Below are positions 24,840 to 32,597 of a stretch of DNA of 32,597 bases, in pieces. The notes under the pieces were generated by a model. The model was not told the DNA's origin. It searched no databases and worked only from the letters and a program-made list of their open reading frames with translations. The stretch covers positions 1-32,597 of the forward strand of contig RZYB01000012.1 of assembly GCA_009930495.1 (NCBI GenBank). Direction: 5' to 3'. Position 1 is the stretch's first letter. Each line of letters starts with the position of its first letter. The position numbers and the translations under genes are program-made. Source of the DNA: Deltaproteobacteria bacterium. GTDB taxonomy: Bacteria; Desulfobacterota; Desulfovibrionia; Desulfovibrionales; Desulfomicrobiaceae.

Positions 24840-26038
24840 ACACCCCTTCCTTGCGCAAAATCCTCCTGGCTGGTGCCGGCCTTGTTCTTGCGGCCCTTGT
24901 CACGATCGGACTGTGGCCACGCCCCACGCCCGTGGAAACAGCCCAGATCCGCTCCGGTCCCATGACCGTCACCGTGACCGAGGAAGGCAAAACCCGCATT
25001 CGCGCCCGATACGTCATCTTCGCACCCGTCGCGGGTTTTTTGCACCGGGTGGAGCTTCGGGCCGGCGATCCAATCCGGGCCGGGCACACCGTTCTGGCAC
25101 AAATTGTTCCGGAACCGGCGGGAATCCTCAATCAACGGGTCAAAGCCGAAACCGAGGCCAGACTACACGCGGCACAGGCCCTCGCCCGGCTGCGTCAGGC
25201 CGATCTGGAGCGCGCCCAGGCCAATCTGGCATTGGCCGAAAAAACGCATCAACGCACCGACGCCCTGCTTGGTGCCGGGGCCGTGTCCCGACACGACTGG
25301 GACACAACAAACGCCCAGCTGCTTGTAACGCGCAAGGAAGAACAGGCGGCCCGCTTTGCCCTGAGCGTGGCGCAATTCGAAATCAGCCAGGTCCAGGCCG
25401 GCCTGCTCCAAACCGCGACACCTTCGAACCAGGGAGCGCACACCGTGACCATCCTGGCTCCGGTGGACGGCTATGTGCTCAATCTGCATGAAGAAAACGC
25501 GCGCACCGTGACTCCGGCCACGGCCATCATGGAAGTGGGCAATCCGCATGATCTGGAAATCGAGGTCGAGCTTCTGTCCAGCGATGCCGTTGGCGTCGAA
25601 CCCGGCGCGGAGGTGGCCATCGAAGATTGGGGCGGCCCGACACCCCTGCGCGGTCAGGTCCGGTTGGTGGAACGAGGCGGCTTCACCAAGATTTCGGCCA
25701 TCGGCGTGGAAGAACAACGGGTCAAGGCGCGTATCGACCTGCTGGAGGTCCCCTCCGCGGGCTTTGAGCTGGGCGACCGTTTCGGAGTCCAGGCACGCAT
25801 CAGCACGTGGCAAAGCGCGGACACGCCGCAGGTTCCCATGGGTGCGCTCTTCCGCCACGGCATGTCATGGATGGTCTTTCGTGTGGACAACGGCGCGGCC
25901 AGACTGCGCGAAGTGCGTATCGATCACATGAATGGACAGAACGCGGAAATCCGCTCCGGACTCGACCAGGGCGACGTTGTCATCGTCCATCCACCCGAAA
26001 ACATCCGGGATGGATCGCGGGTCGCGCCCGGCGATTGA
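24836..26038 (+). CDS. HlyD-family periplasmic adaptor of the FtsX-type exporter
   Basis: Protein of 400 residues. A membrane anchor (7-26) is followed by a lipoyl half (RYVIFAPVAGFLHRVELRAG), a coiled-coil hairpin (about 95-190) shorter than that of MacA, a second lipoyl half (TVTILAPVDGYVLNLHEENA), and beta-barrel and membrane-proximal domains ending in GLDQGDVVIVHPPENI. The TEEGKTRIR segment near the start is typical of adaptors in this subgroup. It joins the double-FtsX permease to an outer-membrane partner. None is encoded in this operon, so the NodT-type lipoprotein of the divergent operon is a candidate. Confidence 0.91.
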   Translation: MNTPSLRKILLAGAGLVLAALVTIGLWPRPTPVETAQIRSGPMTVTVTEEGKTRIRARYVIFAPVAGFLHRVELRAGDPIRAGHTVLAQIVPEPAGILNQRVKAETEARLHAAQALARLRQADLERAQANLALAEKTHQRTDALLGAGAVSRHDWDTTNAQLLVTRKEEQAARFALSVAQFEISQVQAGLLQTATPSNQGAHTVTILAPVDGYVLNLHEENARTVTPATAIMEVGNPHDLEIEVELLSSDAVGVEPGAEVAIEDWGGPTPLRGQVRLVERGGFTKISAIGVEEQRVKARIDLLEVPSAGFELGDRFGVQARISTWQSADTPQVPMGALFRHGMSWMVFRVDNGAARLREVRIDHMNGQNAEIRSGLDQGDVVIVHPPENIRDGSRVAPGD

Positions 26039-26059
26039 AGAGCTGCCGGTCTTGGCGCC

Positions 26060-26101
26060 AAAAACGAAAAAGCCCCGGTAAAAGCGAACTTCCACCGGGG
26101 C
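26060..26101 (-). terminator. Intrinsic terminator of the acetate kinase end of the lactate operon
   Basis: Read on the minus strand, GCCCCGGT (26101-26094) pairs with ACCGGGGC (26079-26072). The stem extends inward through G-U and A-U pairs to a UUCG tetraloop. T-rich sequence (TTTTTCGTTTTT) follows directly. It begins about 20 bases after the ackA stop. It has no T-tract on the plus strand, so it does not end the exporter operon. Confidence 0.88.
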
Positions 26102-26121
26102 ACAAGGAGGGTAGAGCCGTC

Positions 26122-27330
26122 TTATTTCTTCAAAACGTTCATCGTGGCCTGGGCAATGGCCAATTCCTCGTTGGTCGGAACAACCAGCACGGACACGGGC
26201 ATGCCGGGCTTGCCGATGTGACGGGCCTCGCCGGAGCGCTTGGCGTTGACCTCGGCGTCGATGCCGATACCGAGGATGCCGAGGTCCTCGCACACCGCCG
26301 CGCGGACAAAATCATCATTCTCACCGATGCCGGCGGTGAAGACCACTGCGTCCACCCGTCCCAGAACCACGGCGAACGCACCGATATATTTGCGGATGCG
26401 GTACACGAACATATCAAAGGCCAGCTGCGCCTTGGCATCGCCCTTGGCACGGGCGGCATGGATGTCGCGCATGTCGTTCATGCCGCAAATGCCTTTCAAG
26501 CCACTTTTCTTGTTCATGACCGTGTCGATCTCCGCCGCGCTCCAGCCCTTCTTTTCCATCAAAAAGGGCACCAGGGCCGGATCGATATCGCCACAACGCG
26601 TGCCCATCATCAAACCTTCCAAGGGCGTGATGCCCATGGTCGTGTCGACGCACTGTCCGTTGCGCACGGCGGCCATGGAACAGCCGTTGCCAAGATGGCA
26701 GGTGATCAGATTGACCTGCTCCACGGGCTTGCCCAGGAACTCGGCCGACCGGCGGGTGATGTAGGCATGGGACGTGCCATGGAAGCCATAGCGCCGTACA
26801 CGCATGTCCGAGTAAAGTTCGTAAGGTAGCGGATACAGAAAGGCTTTTTCCGGCATGGTCTGGTGGAATTCCGTGTCGAACACGCCCACGGACGGCGCGT
26901 GCGGAAACAGCTCCATGGCCACTTCGATACCGGCCAGATTGGCGGGATTGTGCAGCGGACCAAGCGGAATGTAATCACGGATGACGCCCTTGACCCAGTC
27001 ATCAACCTGGACGGAATGCTTGATTTCCTCGCCACCAAGCAACACCCGGTGTCCCACGGCATGAATTTCCTCCTTGGAGGAAATAACGCCCTTGTCCGCG
27101 TCGGTGATCAGCTCGACAACGCGCTTCATGCCATCCACATGGGAGACAAACTCCTGCTCGAAAACAAACTTCTGCTCGGCGTCCGTGCCGGGCTTGATTT
27201 TATGGGTCAGGGCACCCATGCCCTCGCCAATGCGTTCCACCAAACCCGAACACATGGACGTTTCGGTGTTCATATCGATGAGCTGATATTTGATGGACGA
27301 GCTACCAGAATTGATGACCAATATATTCAT
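26122..27330 (-). CDS. ackA: Acetate kinase
   Basis: Protein of 402 residues, the normal length. It converts acetyl phosphate and ADP to acetate and ATP, the substrate-level phosphorylation step of lactate oxidation. The first signature MNILVINSGSSSIKYQL begins at residue 1. The second, YGFHGTSHAYI, is in the middle, followed by CHLGNGCSMAAVRNG and a late FTAGIGEND. The ATG at 27330 gives the conserved N-terminus; the upstream in-frame start at 27354 was rejected. The ribosome-binding site (GAAGGGA) is rather far from the ATG. It follows pta by 36 bp and is the last gene of the operon, just before a strong terminator. Confidence 0.97.
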   Translation of the reverse strand: MNILVINSGSSSIKYQLIDMNTETSMCSGLVERIGEGMGALTHKIKPGTDAEQKFVFEQEFVSHVDGMKRVVELITDADKGVISSKEEIHAVGHRVLLGGEEIKHSVQVDDWVKGVIRDYIPLGPLHNPANLAGIEVAMELFPHAPSVGVFDTEFHQTMPEKAFLYPLPYELYSDMRVRRYGFHGTSHAYITRRSAEFLGKPVEQVNLITCHLGNGCSMAAVRNGQCVDTTMGITPLEGLMMGTRCGDIDPALVPFLMEKKGWSAAEIDTVMNKKSGLKGICGMNDMRDIHAARAKGDAKAQLAFDMFVYRIRKYIGAFAVVLGRVDAVVFTAGIGENDDFVRAAVCEDLGILGIGIDAEVNAKRSGEARHIGKPGMPVSVLVVPTNEELAIAQATMNVLKK

Positions 27331-27366
27331 GCGAGTACAATCCCTTCTACACAAGTTAAAATCAAA

Positions 27367-29469
27367 TTAAATCAAACCTTTTTCTGCCTGGGCCTGAATG
27401 GCCGTGATGGCCACGGTGTTGACGATGTCGGGCACCAGACACCCGCGGCTCAGGTCGTTGACGGGCTTGTTCAAGCCCTGCAGAACCGGACCGATGGCCA
27501 CGGCGTTGGCGGCGCGCTGCACGGCCTTGTAGGTGTTGTTACCAGTATTCAGATCCGGGAAAACGAAAACCGTGGCCCGGCCGGCAACCTGGCTGCCAGG
27601 CAGTTTCTTGGCGCCCACATCGGGATCGATGGCCGCGTCATACTGAAGCGGACCTTCCAAAAGCAGGCCTGGTGCCATTTCCTGGGCAATGCGCGTGGCC
27701 TCGATAACCGTGTCCACGTCGCCGCCCGCCCCGGAATCACCGGTGGAATAGGACAACATGGCCACGCGCGGATCCACGCCAAAAATACGCGCGGTCTCGG
27801 CCGAGCTGATCGCGATTTCGGCCAACTGCTGGGCCGTGGGGTTCGGGTTCACGGCGCAGTCGCCAAAAACCAGGACGCGGTCCTTGAGGCACATCAAAAA
27901 GACGCTGGACACGATGGACGCGCCCGGCTTGGTCTTGATAATCTGGAAAGCCGGCCGAATGGTGTGGGCCGTGGTGTTGATGGCTCCGGAAACCATGCCG
28001 TCGGCCTGGCCCTTGAAAACCATCATGGTGCCGAAATAGGTCGGATCGATCATGCAGTCGCAGGCCACTTCGCGGGAAACGCCCTTCTTTTTGCGCAAAT
28101 CCATGAAGGTGGCCACATAATCGCCGTAATCAGGCGATTTGCCCGGATCGATCAAATGCGCGCCGTTCAGATTCAGACCAAGCTGCGAAGTCATGGTCTG
28201 GATGGATTTGGGGTCGCCCAGAATGGTCAGATCGACCACGCCCCGGCGCAGCAGGATGTCGGCCGCGCGCAGGATACGTTCGTCAGTGCCCTCGGGCAGG
28301 ACGATATGCTGCTTGTGCTTCTTGGCCTTCTCTATGAGTCCGTACTCGAACATCTGCGGCGTGACCTTGGTGGATTTCCGGGTATTGAGGCGCAGCCGGA
28401 GCTCGTCCGTATCCACGCTTTCCTCGAAAACACCCAGGGCCGAGGCGATCTTCTTCTGATCGTCGGGTTCGATTTTGCCGTACATGTTGTACAGGCGACG
28501 CGCGGTCTGGAAAGTCGCTTCCTTGCCGAGCAGGACAGGCACGGGCACGCCGGTCCAGCCGTCGATGAGCCGGGCCACGCTCTTGCCGGGCACGATGCCG
28601 CCGGTCAGCAGGATACCGGAAATATCCGGATAGGACGAAGACTGTCGGGAAGCCAGACTGCTGACGATGATGTCCGAGCGATCGCCGGGCGTGACCACCA
28701 GACTGCCGCGCTCGATGTAGTTCATGAAATTTTCGATCTGCATGGCCGCGACGACGATGTCGTCCACCTGGGCATCCAGATTATCCTTGCCATAAAGCAC
28801 TTCCGCGCCCATCCACTTCATGACGTCGGCCACGGTTGGTTTCCCCAGGATGGCCACTTCGGGAATGATGAACAGGAGCATGTCGGGCTTGTTCAGGGTC
28901 TTGCGCAAGGCAATACGCAACGCCTCGCGGTCCGGGATATCGGCCCGGTTGACGATGACACCCAGGATGTCCACGGCCTTCTCGGCAAAAGACTCCACGG
29001 CCAATTTGGTGGCGCTGATGATTTCGTGGTCCGTCTTCTGACAGGCATTGGAAATGATCAAAAGCGGACTGCCCAGATTGGCGGCGATGTCGGCGTTGAT
29101 GTCGAACTCAAAGGCCGGGCTGGCGCCCTCGTAATCCGTGCCTTCGATCAGCACGAAATCACATTTGGACTCCATTTCCTTGTATTTGTTGATAATTTTT
29201 TCAATCAACAGGGAGTGCTGACCGGCGTTGACCAGTTCCTTGGCCTGCCGCATGGTCAGGGCGTAGGTCTCATGGTACTGCAGACCCAAATAAAATTGGG
29301 ACAGAACCAGATCAATATCATGATCCTTGCGGTCCGAATCGTCGTTGATGATGGGTCGGAAAAAACCGACCCGCCGGATGTCCCGCAGCAGCATCTGCAT
29401 GACGCCCAGGACAATGGCGGATTTGCCGCTTCGCGATTCCGTCGCCGTGATATAGAGATTATTGGCCAT
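27367..29469 (-). CDS. pta: Phosphate acetyltransferase, long form with N-terminal BioD-like domain
   Basis: Protein of 700 residues. It converts acetyl-CoA and phosphate to acetyl phosphate and CoA. The catalytic PTA domain occupies about 370-700, with LPEGTDERILRAADIL, SYSTGDSGAGGD and the late NTYKAVQRAANAVAIGP. The N-terminal third has a P-loop-like ESRSGKS (11-17) in a BioD-like fold, and the middle is a DRTGG domain. These regulatory parts occur in long Pta enzymes such as that of E. coli. The ATG at 29469 has GAGGG seven bases upstream. It is the fourth gene of the lactate operon, separated from the iron-sulfur subunit by 200 bp of hairpins. Confidence 0.97.
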   Translation of the reverse strand: MANNLYITATESRSGKSAIVLGVMQMLLRDIRRVGFFRPIINDDSDRKDHDIDLVLSQFYLGLQYHETYALTMRQAKELVNAGQHSLLIEKIINKYKEMESKCDFVLIEGTDYEGASPAFEFDINADIAANLGSPLLIISNACQKTDHEIISATKLAVESFAEKAVDILGVIVNRADIPDREALRIALRKTLNKPDMLLFIIPEVAILGKPTVADVMKWMGAEVLYGKDNLDAQVDDIVVAAMQIENFMNYIERGSLVVTPGDRSDIIVSSLASRQSSSYPDISGILLTGGIVPGKSVARLIDGWTGVPVPVLLGKEATFQTARRLYNMYGKIEPDDQKKIASALGVFEESVDTDELRLRLNTRKSTKVTPQMFEYGLIEKAKKHKQHIVLPEGTDERILRAADILLRRGVVDLTILGDPKSIQTMTSQLGLNLNGAHLIDPGKSPDYGDYVATFMDLRKKKGVSREVACDCMIDPTYFGTMMVFKGQADGMVSGAINTTAHTIRPAFQIIKTKPGASIVSSVFLMCLKDRVLVFGDCAVNPNPTAQQLAEIAISSAETARIFGVDPRVAMLSYSTGDSGAGGDVDTVIEATRIAQEMAPGLLLEGPLQYDAAIDPDVGAKKLPGSQVAGRATVFVFPDLNTGNNTYKAVQRAANAVAIGPVLQGLNKPVNDLSRGCLVPDIVNTVAITAIQAQAEKGLI

Positions 29470-29518
29470 GATGTTCCCTCATAAAACGCCGGGCCGATCA
29501 CAGTCCGGCTCGCGCCAA

Positions 29519-29537
29519 GAGCGGCATGACACCGCTC
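29519..29537 (-). repeat. Stem-loop in the pta leader
   Basis: GAGCGG and CCGCTC form a perfect 6-bp stem with a seven-base loop, about 50 bases before the pta start. It has no T-tract and could stabilise a processed pta-ackA transcript. Confidence 0.35.
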
Positions 29538-29573
29538 CGTTTTCCTGGTTGATTACCCAAACCATGCATTTGC

Positions 29574-29598
29574 CAAAAAAAGATGCCGGCCACCGGCA
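29574..29598 (-). terminator. Terminator-like hairpin between the Fe-S subunit gene and pta
   Basis: Read on the minus strand, TGCCGG and CCGGCA form a 6-bp stem with a three-base loop, followed by TCTTTTTTT. The compact stem with a seven-T tract is typical of an intrinsic terminator or attenuator. Confidence 0.65.
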
Positions 29599-29636
29599 CC
29601 GGTATTTCACTCCGAAAAAAAACTGGTGATTCGTGA

Positions 29637-29663
29637 CGGCGCCGATGCCAGCCATCGGCGCCG
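29637..29663 (-). terminator. Stem-loop directly after the Fe-S subunit gene
   Basis: CGGCGCCGATG and CATCGGCGCCG form an 11-bp perfect stem with a five-base loop, starting seven bases after the stop codon. A run of eight T lies 14 bases further on, too far for a classical terminator by itself. It may protect the 3' end of the lctP-glcD-glcF message or act together with the next hairpin. Confidence 0.55.
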
Positions 29664-29669
29664 AACTCA

Positions 29670-30959
29670 TCAAAGGGTTTCCGCGTAGACTTCAATAACG
29701 TGCTTGACCGCGATCCGATCCTGGTGCTGGGACAGCATGTCGGAAATCTGCATCATGCACGCCGGGCATCCGGTGGTCACGACCGAGGCGCCGGAAGCCA
29801 CGATATTGTCGCGCTTGCGGGTGCCGATTTCCTTGGACAATTCGTAATGCTGCAGGTTGAAGCTCCCGCCGGAACCACAACACCGGTCCGGCTCTGCCAT
29901 TTCCACGAATTCCACATTGGGGTTGGTTTTGAGCAGCGCTCGCGGTTGTTCGCTGACCTTTAGGGACTTCTTCAAATGACAAGGGTCGTGATAAGTGACC
30001 TTGGTGCCGTGTCCCTCCACCGGATGCGCCACCTTGAGCACATCGACCAGGAACTGATTTATATCCATGACCTTGGCCGAAAGGGCCGCGATGCGGTCCC
30101 GCATGCTCTGTGTCTTGTCGCCGGACATGAGGGGCCACAGTTCGTGCATGGTCGCGGTACAGGTCGCGCAGGCCGTGAGCAGATAGTCGAAGTTCTCTTT
30201 TTCGAAGATTTCCAGATTGCGCTTCACGAGCTTGTCAAAAGAATCCTTGTCTCCGGAAGCCAGAGCCGGAATGCCGCAACAGGCTTGACCGGCGGGCATG
30301 TAAATGCCGACTTCGTGGTGCGTCAAGACCTTGAGCACTGTCTGCCCCACGTGGGGATAAATCTTGTCGATGACACAGCCCGGGAAAAAAGCCACGCGAT
30401 ACCCACTCTTTCCGGGCAGGGTATTGCGTGCCGGTTCCAGCTTGCGCAAGGACTTCTTGGCCAGGGGCATGAAATGCCGCTCGCCAATGACCGGCATGTT
30501 CAGACGCGAACAGGACGAGCCAATGATCTCGTTGGCTTCCTTGGTGAACGCGCCCTGGAACTTGGAAGCCACGTCCAGCACGGAATTAAACAGCGCAGGT
30601 TTGGTCAAGAGGCCCTGGAAAATGGCCTTCTTGGTGGCCGAAAGCCCCATGTACGTGTTCACGATGACACGGGCCTTGAGGAAAATGTCCAGCACCTTGA
30701 CGCCGCTGGGACAATTGGCCGCGCACGAGCCGCACAAAAGACACTTATTGAGTTTGTCCTGTACTCCTTGCGGATCCTTGATCATCTCATGGGACAGGTT
30801 TTCCAAAAGCGCGATCTTGCCCCGCGCCACGTCGCCCTCGCTCATGGTCTCGGCAAATATCGGACATACCGCCTGACACATGCCGCATTTCATGCAGGTG
30901 ACCATCTGGTCATCCAGCTCCTGCAGCATTTTCGCCAGCTGATGAACGTCTTGAGTCAT
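29670..30959 (-). CDS. Lactate/glycolate oxidase iron-sulfur subunit (GlcF-like, Dld-II partner)
   Basis: Protein of 429 residues. Two ferredoxin-type [4Fe-4S] motifs are at the N-terminus: CMKCGMCQAVCP (22-33) and CLLCGSCAANCP (about 73-84). Two CCG (DUF224) domains follow, with the cysteine sets FFPGCVIDK...ACCGIPA and YHDPCHLKKS...RCCGSGGSF, and a late CPACMMQ. These take electrons from the FAD subunit and pass them on, as in GlcF and heterodisulfide-reductase-type proteins. Gene order equals the D. vulgaris cluster in which this pair acts as a lactate dehydrogenase. The start is four bases after the FAD-subunit stop, and its ribosome-binding site GGAGG lies inside the last codons of that gene, so the two are coupled. 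Confidence 0.93.
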   Translation of the reverse strand: MTQDVHQLAKMLQELDDQMVTCMKCGMCQAVCPIFAETMSEGDVARGKIALLENLSHEMIKDPQGVQDKLNKCLLCGSCAANCPSGVKVLDIFLKARVIVNTYMGLSATKKAIFQGLLTKPALFNSVLDVASKFQGAFTKEANEIIGSSCSRLNMPVIGERHFMPLAKKSLRKLEPARNTLPGKSGYRVAFFPGCVIDKIYPHVGQTVLKVLTHHEVGIYMPAGQACCGIPALASGDKDSFDKLVKRNLEIFEKENFDYLLTACATCTATMHELWPLMSGDKTQSMRDRIAALSAKVMDINQFLVDVLKVAHPVEGHGTKVTYHDPCHLKKSLKVSEQPRALLKTNPNVEFVEMAEPDRCCGSGGSFNLQHYELSKEIGTRKRDNIVASGASVVTTGCPACMMQISDMLSQHQDRIAVKHVIEVYAETL

Positions 30960-30963
30960 TGAC

Positions 30964-32352
30964 TTAGCCTCCGATGATCTTGCCAGGATTGAGCAGATAA
31001 TTGGGATCGACGGCCTTCTTCAGCTTGCGGGAATAAATAATGGTCGCCTTGGTGGTTTCCTTTTCCAGCCATTTGGACTTGGCCGTGCCAATGCCGTGTT
31101 CGCCGGACAAGGTGCCACCGAGTTTCAAGGCCACGTCGAAAATTTCGTCGACGGCCTGCTCCACGCGGTGGAATTCCTCTTTGTCACGCTTGTCGGTCAA
31201 AATGGTCGGGTGCAGGTTGCCGTCGCCAGCATGGCCGAATGTTCCGATCTGCAGCTTGTACTTGGCGGCAACATCATTGATGGCCTTGATCATGGCCGGA
31301 ACCTGACTGCGCGGCACGGTGGCGTCTTCAAGCACGGTTGTCGGACGGGCGCGGGCCAAGGCCGGCAGCGCGTTGCGGCGGGCTTCCCAAAGCTTGTTCT
31401 TCTCGGCGGCGTCCTTGGCCATCTGCACACGGCGGGCGCCGTTCTTTTTGCAGATTTCCAGAACCTTCTCGGCGTCGTCCTCGACCAGGGCCATATGTCC
31501 GCCATCGACCTCGATCAGCAGAATGGCGGCGGCGTCCGTGGGCAGGCCGGCCTTGGTGTAATCCTCGACATAGTTGATGGTCGCGTTGTCCAGAAGTTCC
31601 AGGGTGCAGGGCACGATCTTGTTGGCGATGATCGCGGCCACGGTTTCGGAAGCCTTGTTGATGTCATTGAACTCGGCCAGCATGGCCTTGGACGCAACTG
31701 GCGGCGGAACAAGCTTCAAAATAATTTCGTCAAAGACGCCCAAAGTCCCCTCGGAGGCGACCATCAGCTGGGAAAGATTAAACCCGCTGACGCACTTGAC
31801 CGTCTTGCCACCGGATTTGATGTACTCGCCCTCGACGTTCCAGAAATTCACGCCCATGACATAGTCCTTGGTCACGCCATATTTCAGGCCACGCAGACCG
31901 CCGGCGTTCTCGCTGACATTGCCGCCCAGGGTGGACACGGCCTGGGAACCCGGGTCCGGCGGATAGAACAAACCGCGCTTGGCCACCTCGGCCGCGAATT
32001 TGGCCGTGACCACGCCGGGCTGCACGACGGCGTACAGATCCTGCTCGTTGATTTCGAGGATCTTGTTCAGGCCGTTGGTCAAAATGACCACGCCGTGCTC
32101 CTTGGTCGGGATGGTGCCACCGCTCAGGTTGGTGCCGGCGCCGCGAACCGTCATGGGCAGGTTGTTCTCGTTGCACAGCGCAACGGTCTTGCCGAGCTGC
32201 TCGCTGTTGGTGGGACGGAGCACCAGCTCCGGGATGACCGCGTCGAGCACGGCGGCATCGTAGGAATAGGCGTGCCGGTCGGACTCGCTGTCCAGAACAT
32301 TGTCCTTGCCCAGCAGGTTCTTGAACTCGGTGAGCAGACTCGTGGAAATCAT
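30964..32352 (-). CDS. FAD-linked D-lactate dehydrogenase/glycolate oxidase subunit, GlcD type
   Basis: Protein of 462 residues. An FAD-binding type 4 domain (about 40-215) has VRGAGTNLSGG (about 70-80), PPDPGSQAVSTLGGNVSENAGG and GLKYGVTKDYVMGV. The C-terminal FAD-oxidase domain ends with FGHAGDGNLHP, GTLSGEHGIGTAK and LLNPGKIIGG. The His residues of the GHAGDGNLHP motif belong to the active site in this family. It oxidises D-lactate (or glycolate) to pyruvate and passes electrons to the iron-sulfur partner. Position next to lactate permease favours lactate. The ATG at 32352 has AAGGAG six bases upstream. A terminator-like hairpin lies between this gene and the permease gene. Confidence 0.94.
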   Translation of the reverse strand: MISTSLLTEFKNLLGKDNVLDSESDRHAYSYDAAVLDAVIPELVLRPTNSEQLGKTVALCNENNLPMTVRGAGTNLSGGTIPTKEHGVVILTNGLNKILEINEQDLYAVVQPGVVTAKFAAEVAKRGLFYPPDPGSQAVSTLGGNVSENAGGLRGLKYGVTKDYVMGVNFWNVEGEYIKSGGKTVKCVSGFNLSQLMVASEGTLGVFDEIILKLVPPPVASKAMLAEFNDINKASETVAAIIANKIVPCTLELLDNATINYVEDYTKAGLPTDAAAILLIEVDGGHMALVEDDAEKVLEICKKNGARRVQMAKDAAEKNKLWEARRNALPALARARPTTVLEDATVPRSQVPAMIKAINDVAAKYKLQIGTFGHAGDGNLHPTILTDKRDKEEFHRVEQAVDEIFDVALKLGGTLSGEHGIGTAKSKWLEKETTKATIIYSRKLKKAVDPNYLLNPGKIIGG

Positions 32353-32386
32353 TATTCTCTCCTTGCGTGAGATTCCTAGAGATTCT

Positions 32387-32429
32387 CGAAAAACGGTCCC
32401 GGAAGCCTTGCGCGAACCGCCGGGACCGT
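32387..32429 (-). terminator. Terminator-like hairpin between lctP and the FAD subunit gene
   Basis: Read on the minus strand, ACGGTCCCGG (32429-32420) pairs with CCGGGACCGT (32402-32393) across a 17-base loop and is followed by TTTTCG. It starts eight bases after the lctP stop. The long loop weakens it, so partial read-through is expected. Confidence 0.75.
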
Positions 32430-32436
32430 CGTCAAC

Positions 32437-32597
32437 CTAGAACAAATGCGGCAGGAACACGAAGCTCATCAAGCTGGCGATGATGCCCACGACGATGCCG
32501 TAGAGCACAAAGGGCCAGAAGGTGCGCTTCAGGATCATGCCTTCGCGGCCAATGAGGCCGGTCACGGCGCAGACGGCGACGATGTTGTGAATGCAGA
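32437..32597 (-). CDS. lctP: Lactate permease, C-terminal end (5' part outside the window)
   Basis: Only the last 52 residues are visible, read from the right edge to a TAG at 32437-32439. They include HNIVAVCAVTGLIGREG, which matches the conserved end of the LctP family, then a last membrane helix (FVLYGIVVGIIASLMSFVFL) and a short tail. LctP imports lactate with protons through the inner membrane. It is the gene before the lactate dehydrogenase pair, as in D. vulgaris. Confidence 0.88.
   Translation of the reverse strand, partial: CIHNIVAVCAVTGLIGREGMILKRTFWPFVLYGIVVGIIASLMSFVFLPHLF

Noticed and set aside
26863-29484. Very long open frame (873 codons) on the plus strand opposite ackA and pta
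   Set aside because: It is antisense to two well-recognised genes, has a His- and Gly-rich composition typical of GC-rich antisense frames, and shows no family motif.
31096-32370. 424-codon plus-strand open frame opposite the GlcD-type gene
   Set aside because: Antisense to a clear FAD-oxidase gene with full motif set; its composition is artefactual.

Overview
The window is a GC-rich (roughly 60 percent by eye), densely coding chromosomal stretch from a Desulfovibrio-like or Desulfomicrobium-like sulfate-reducing bacterium (Desulfovibrionales). The main reason is the minus-strand order at the right end: lactate permease, FAD-linked lactate/glycolate oxidase, its iron-sulfur partner, phosphate acetyltransferase, acetate kinase. 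This is the organic-acid oxidation cluster known from Desulfovibrio vulgaris. No rRNA, tRNA, insertion sequence, phage gene or credible CRISPR array was seen.

Left part (1-7530). The end of a peptide-binding protein is followed, after a hairpin-rich gap with a terminator-like stem-loop, by a Dpp/Opp-type ABC transporter (two permeases, two ATPases). A hotdog acyl-CoA thioesterase is fused to the end of this operon. Then come a YhhQ-type queuosine-precursor transporter and, convergent to it, a CinA-type protein; the two share a bidirectional terminator. A membrane-anchored 3D-domain protein has its own terminator.

Middle part (7548-16925). On the minus strand is a proA-nadD-Dabb operon. A gap with two exact 32-nt direct repeats follows. 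On the plus strand are a YfgM-like TPR membrane protein, a GAF/sigma-54 activator, and an overlapping pair of histidine-kinase-type genes. One is a soluble sensor kinase with a non-canonical H-box. The other is a REC-PAS-HisKA protein whose ATP-binding domain has lost its key residues. The kinase start codon is buried in a 10-bp perfect inverted repeat. A eukaryotic-type UDP-glucose pyrophosphorylase closes this block.

Right part (16950-32597). Two export machines stand back to back. On the minus strand is MacA-MacB-NodT. On the plus strand are a LolD-like ATPase, a large double-FtsX permease and an HlyD adaptor. They diverge from a 286-bp control region. The lactate-to-acetate operon (minus strand) follows: lactate is imported, oxidised to pyruvate by the GlcD/GlcF-like pair, and acetyl-CoA is converted through acetyl phosphate to acetate with ATP formation by Pta and AckA. 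Hairpins with T-tracts lie after lctP, after the Fe-S subunit and after ackA, suggesting partial termination that sets the dose of each step.

The most unusual item is the regulator block at 10853-15257. I read it as a sigma-54 activator beside two complementary, individually imperfect kinase halves. Functions are inferred from motifs; no database search was possible.
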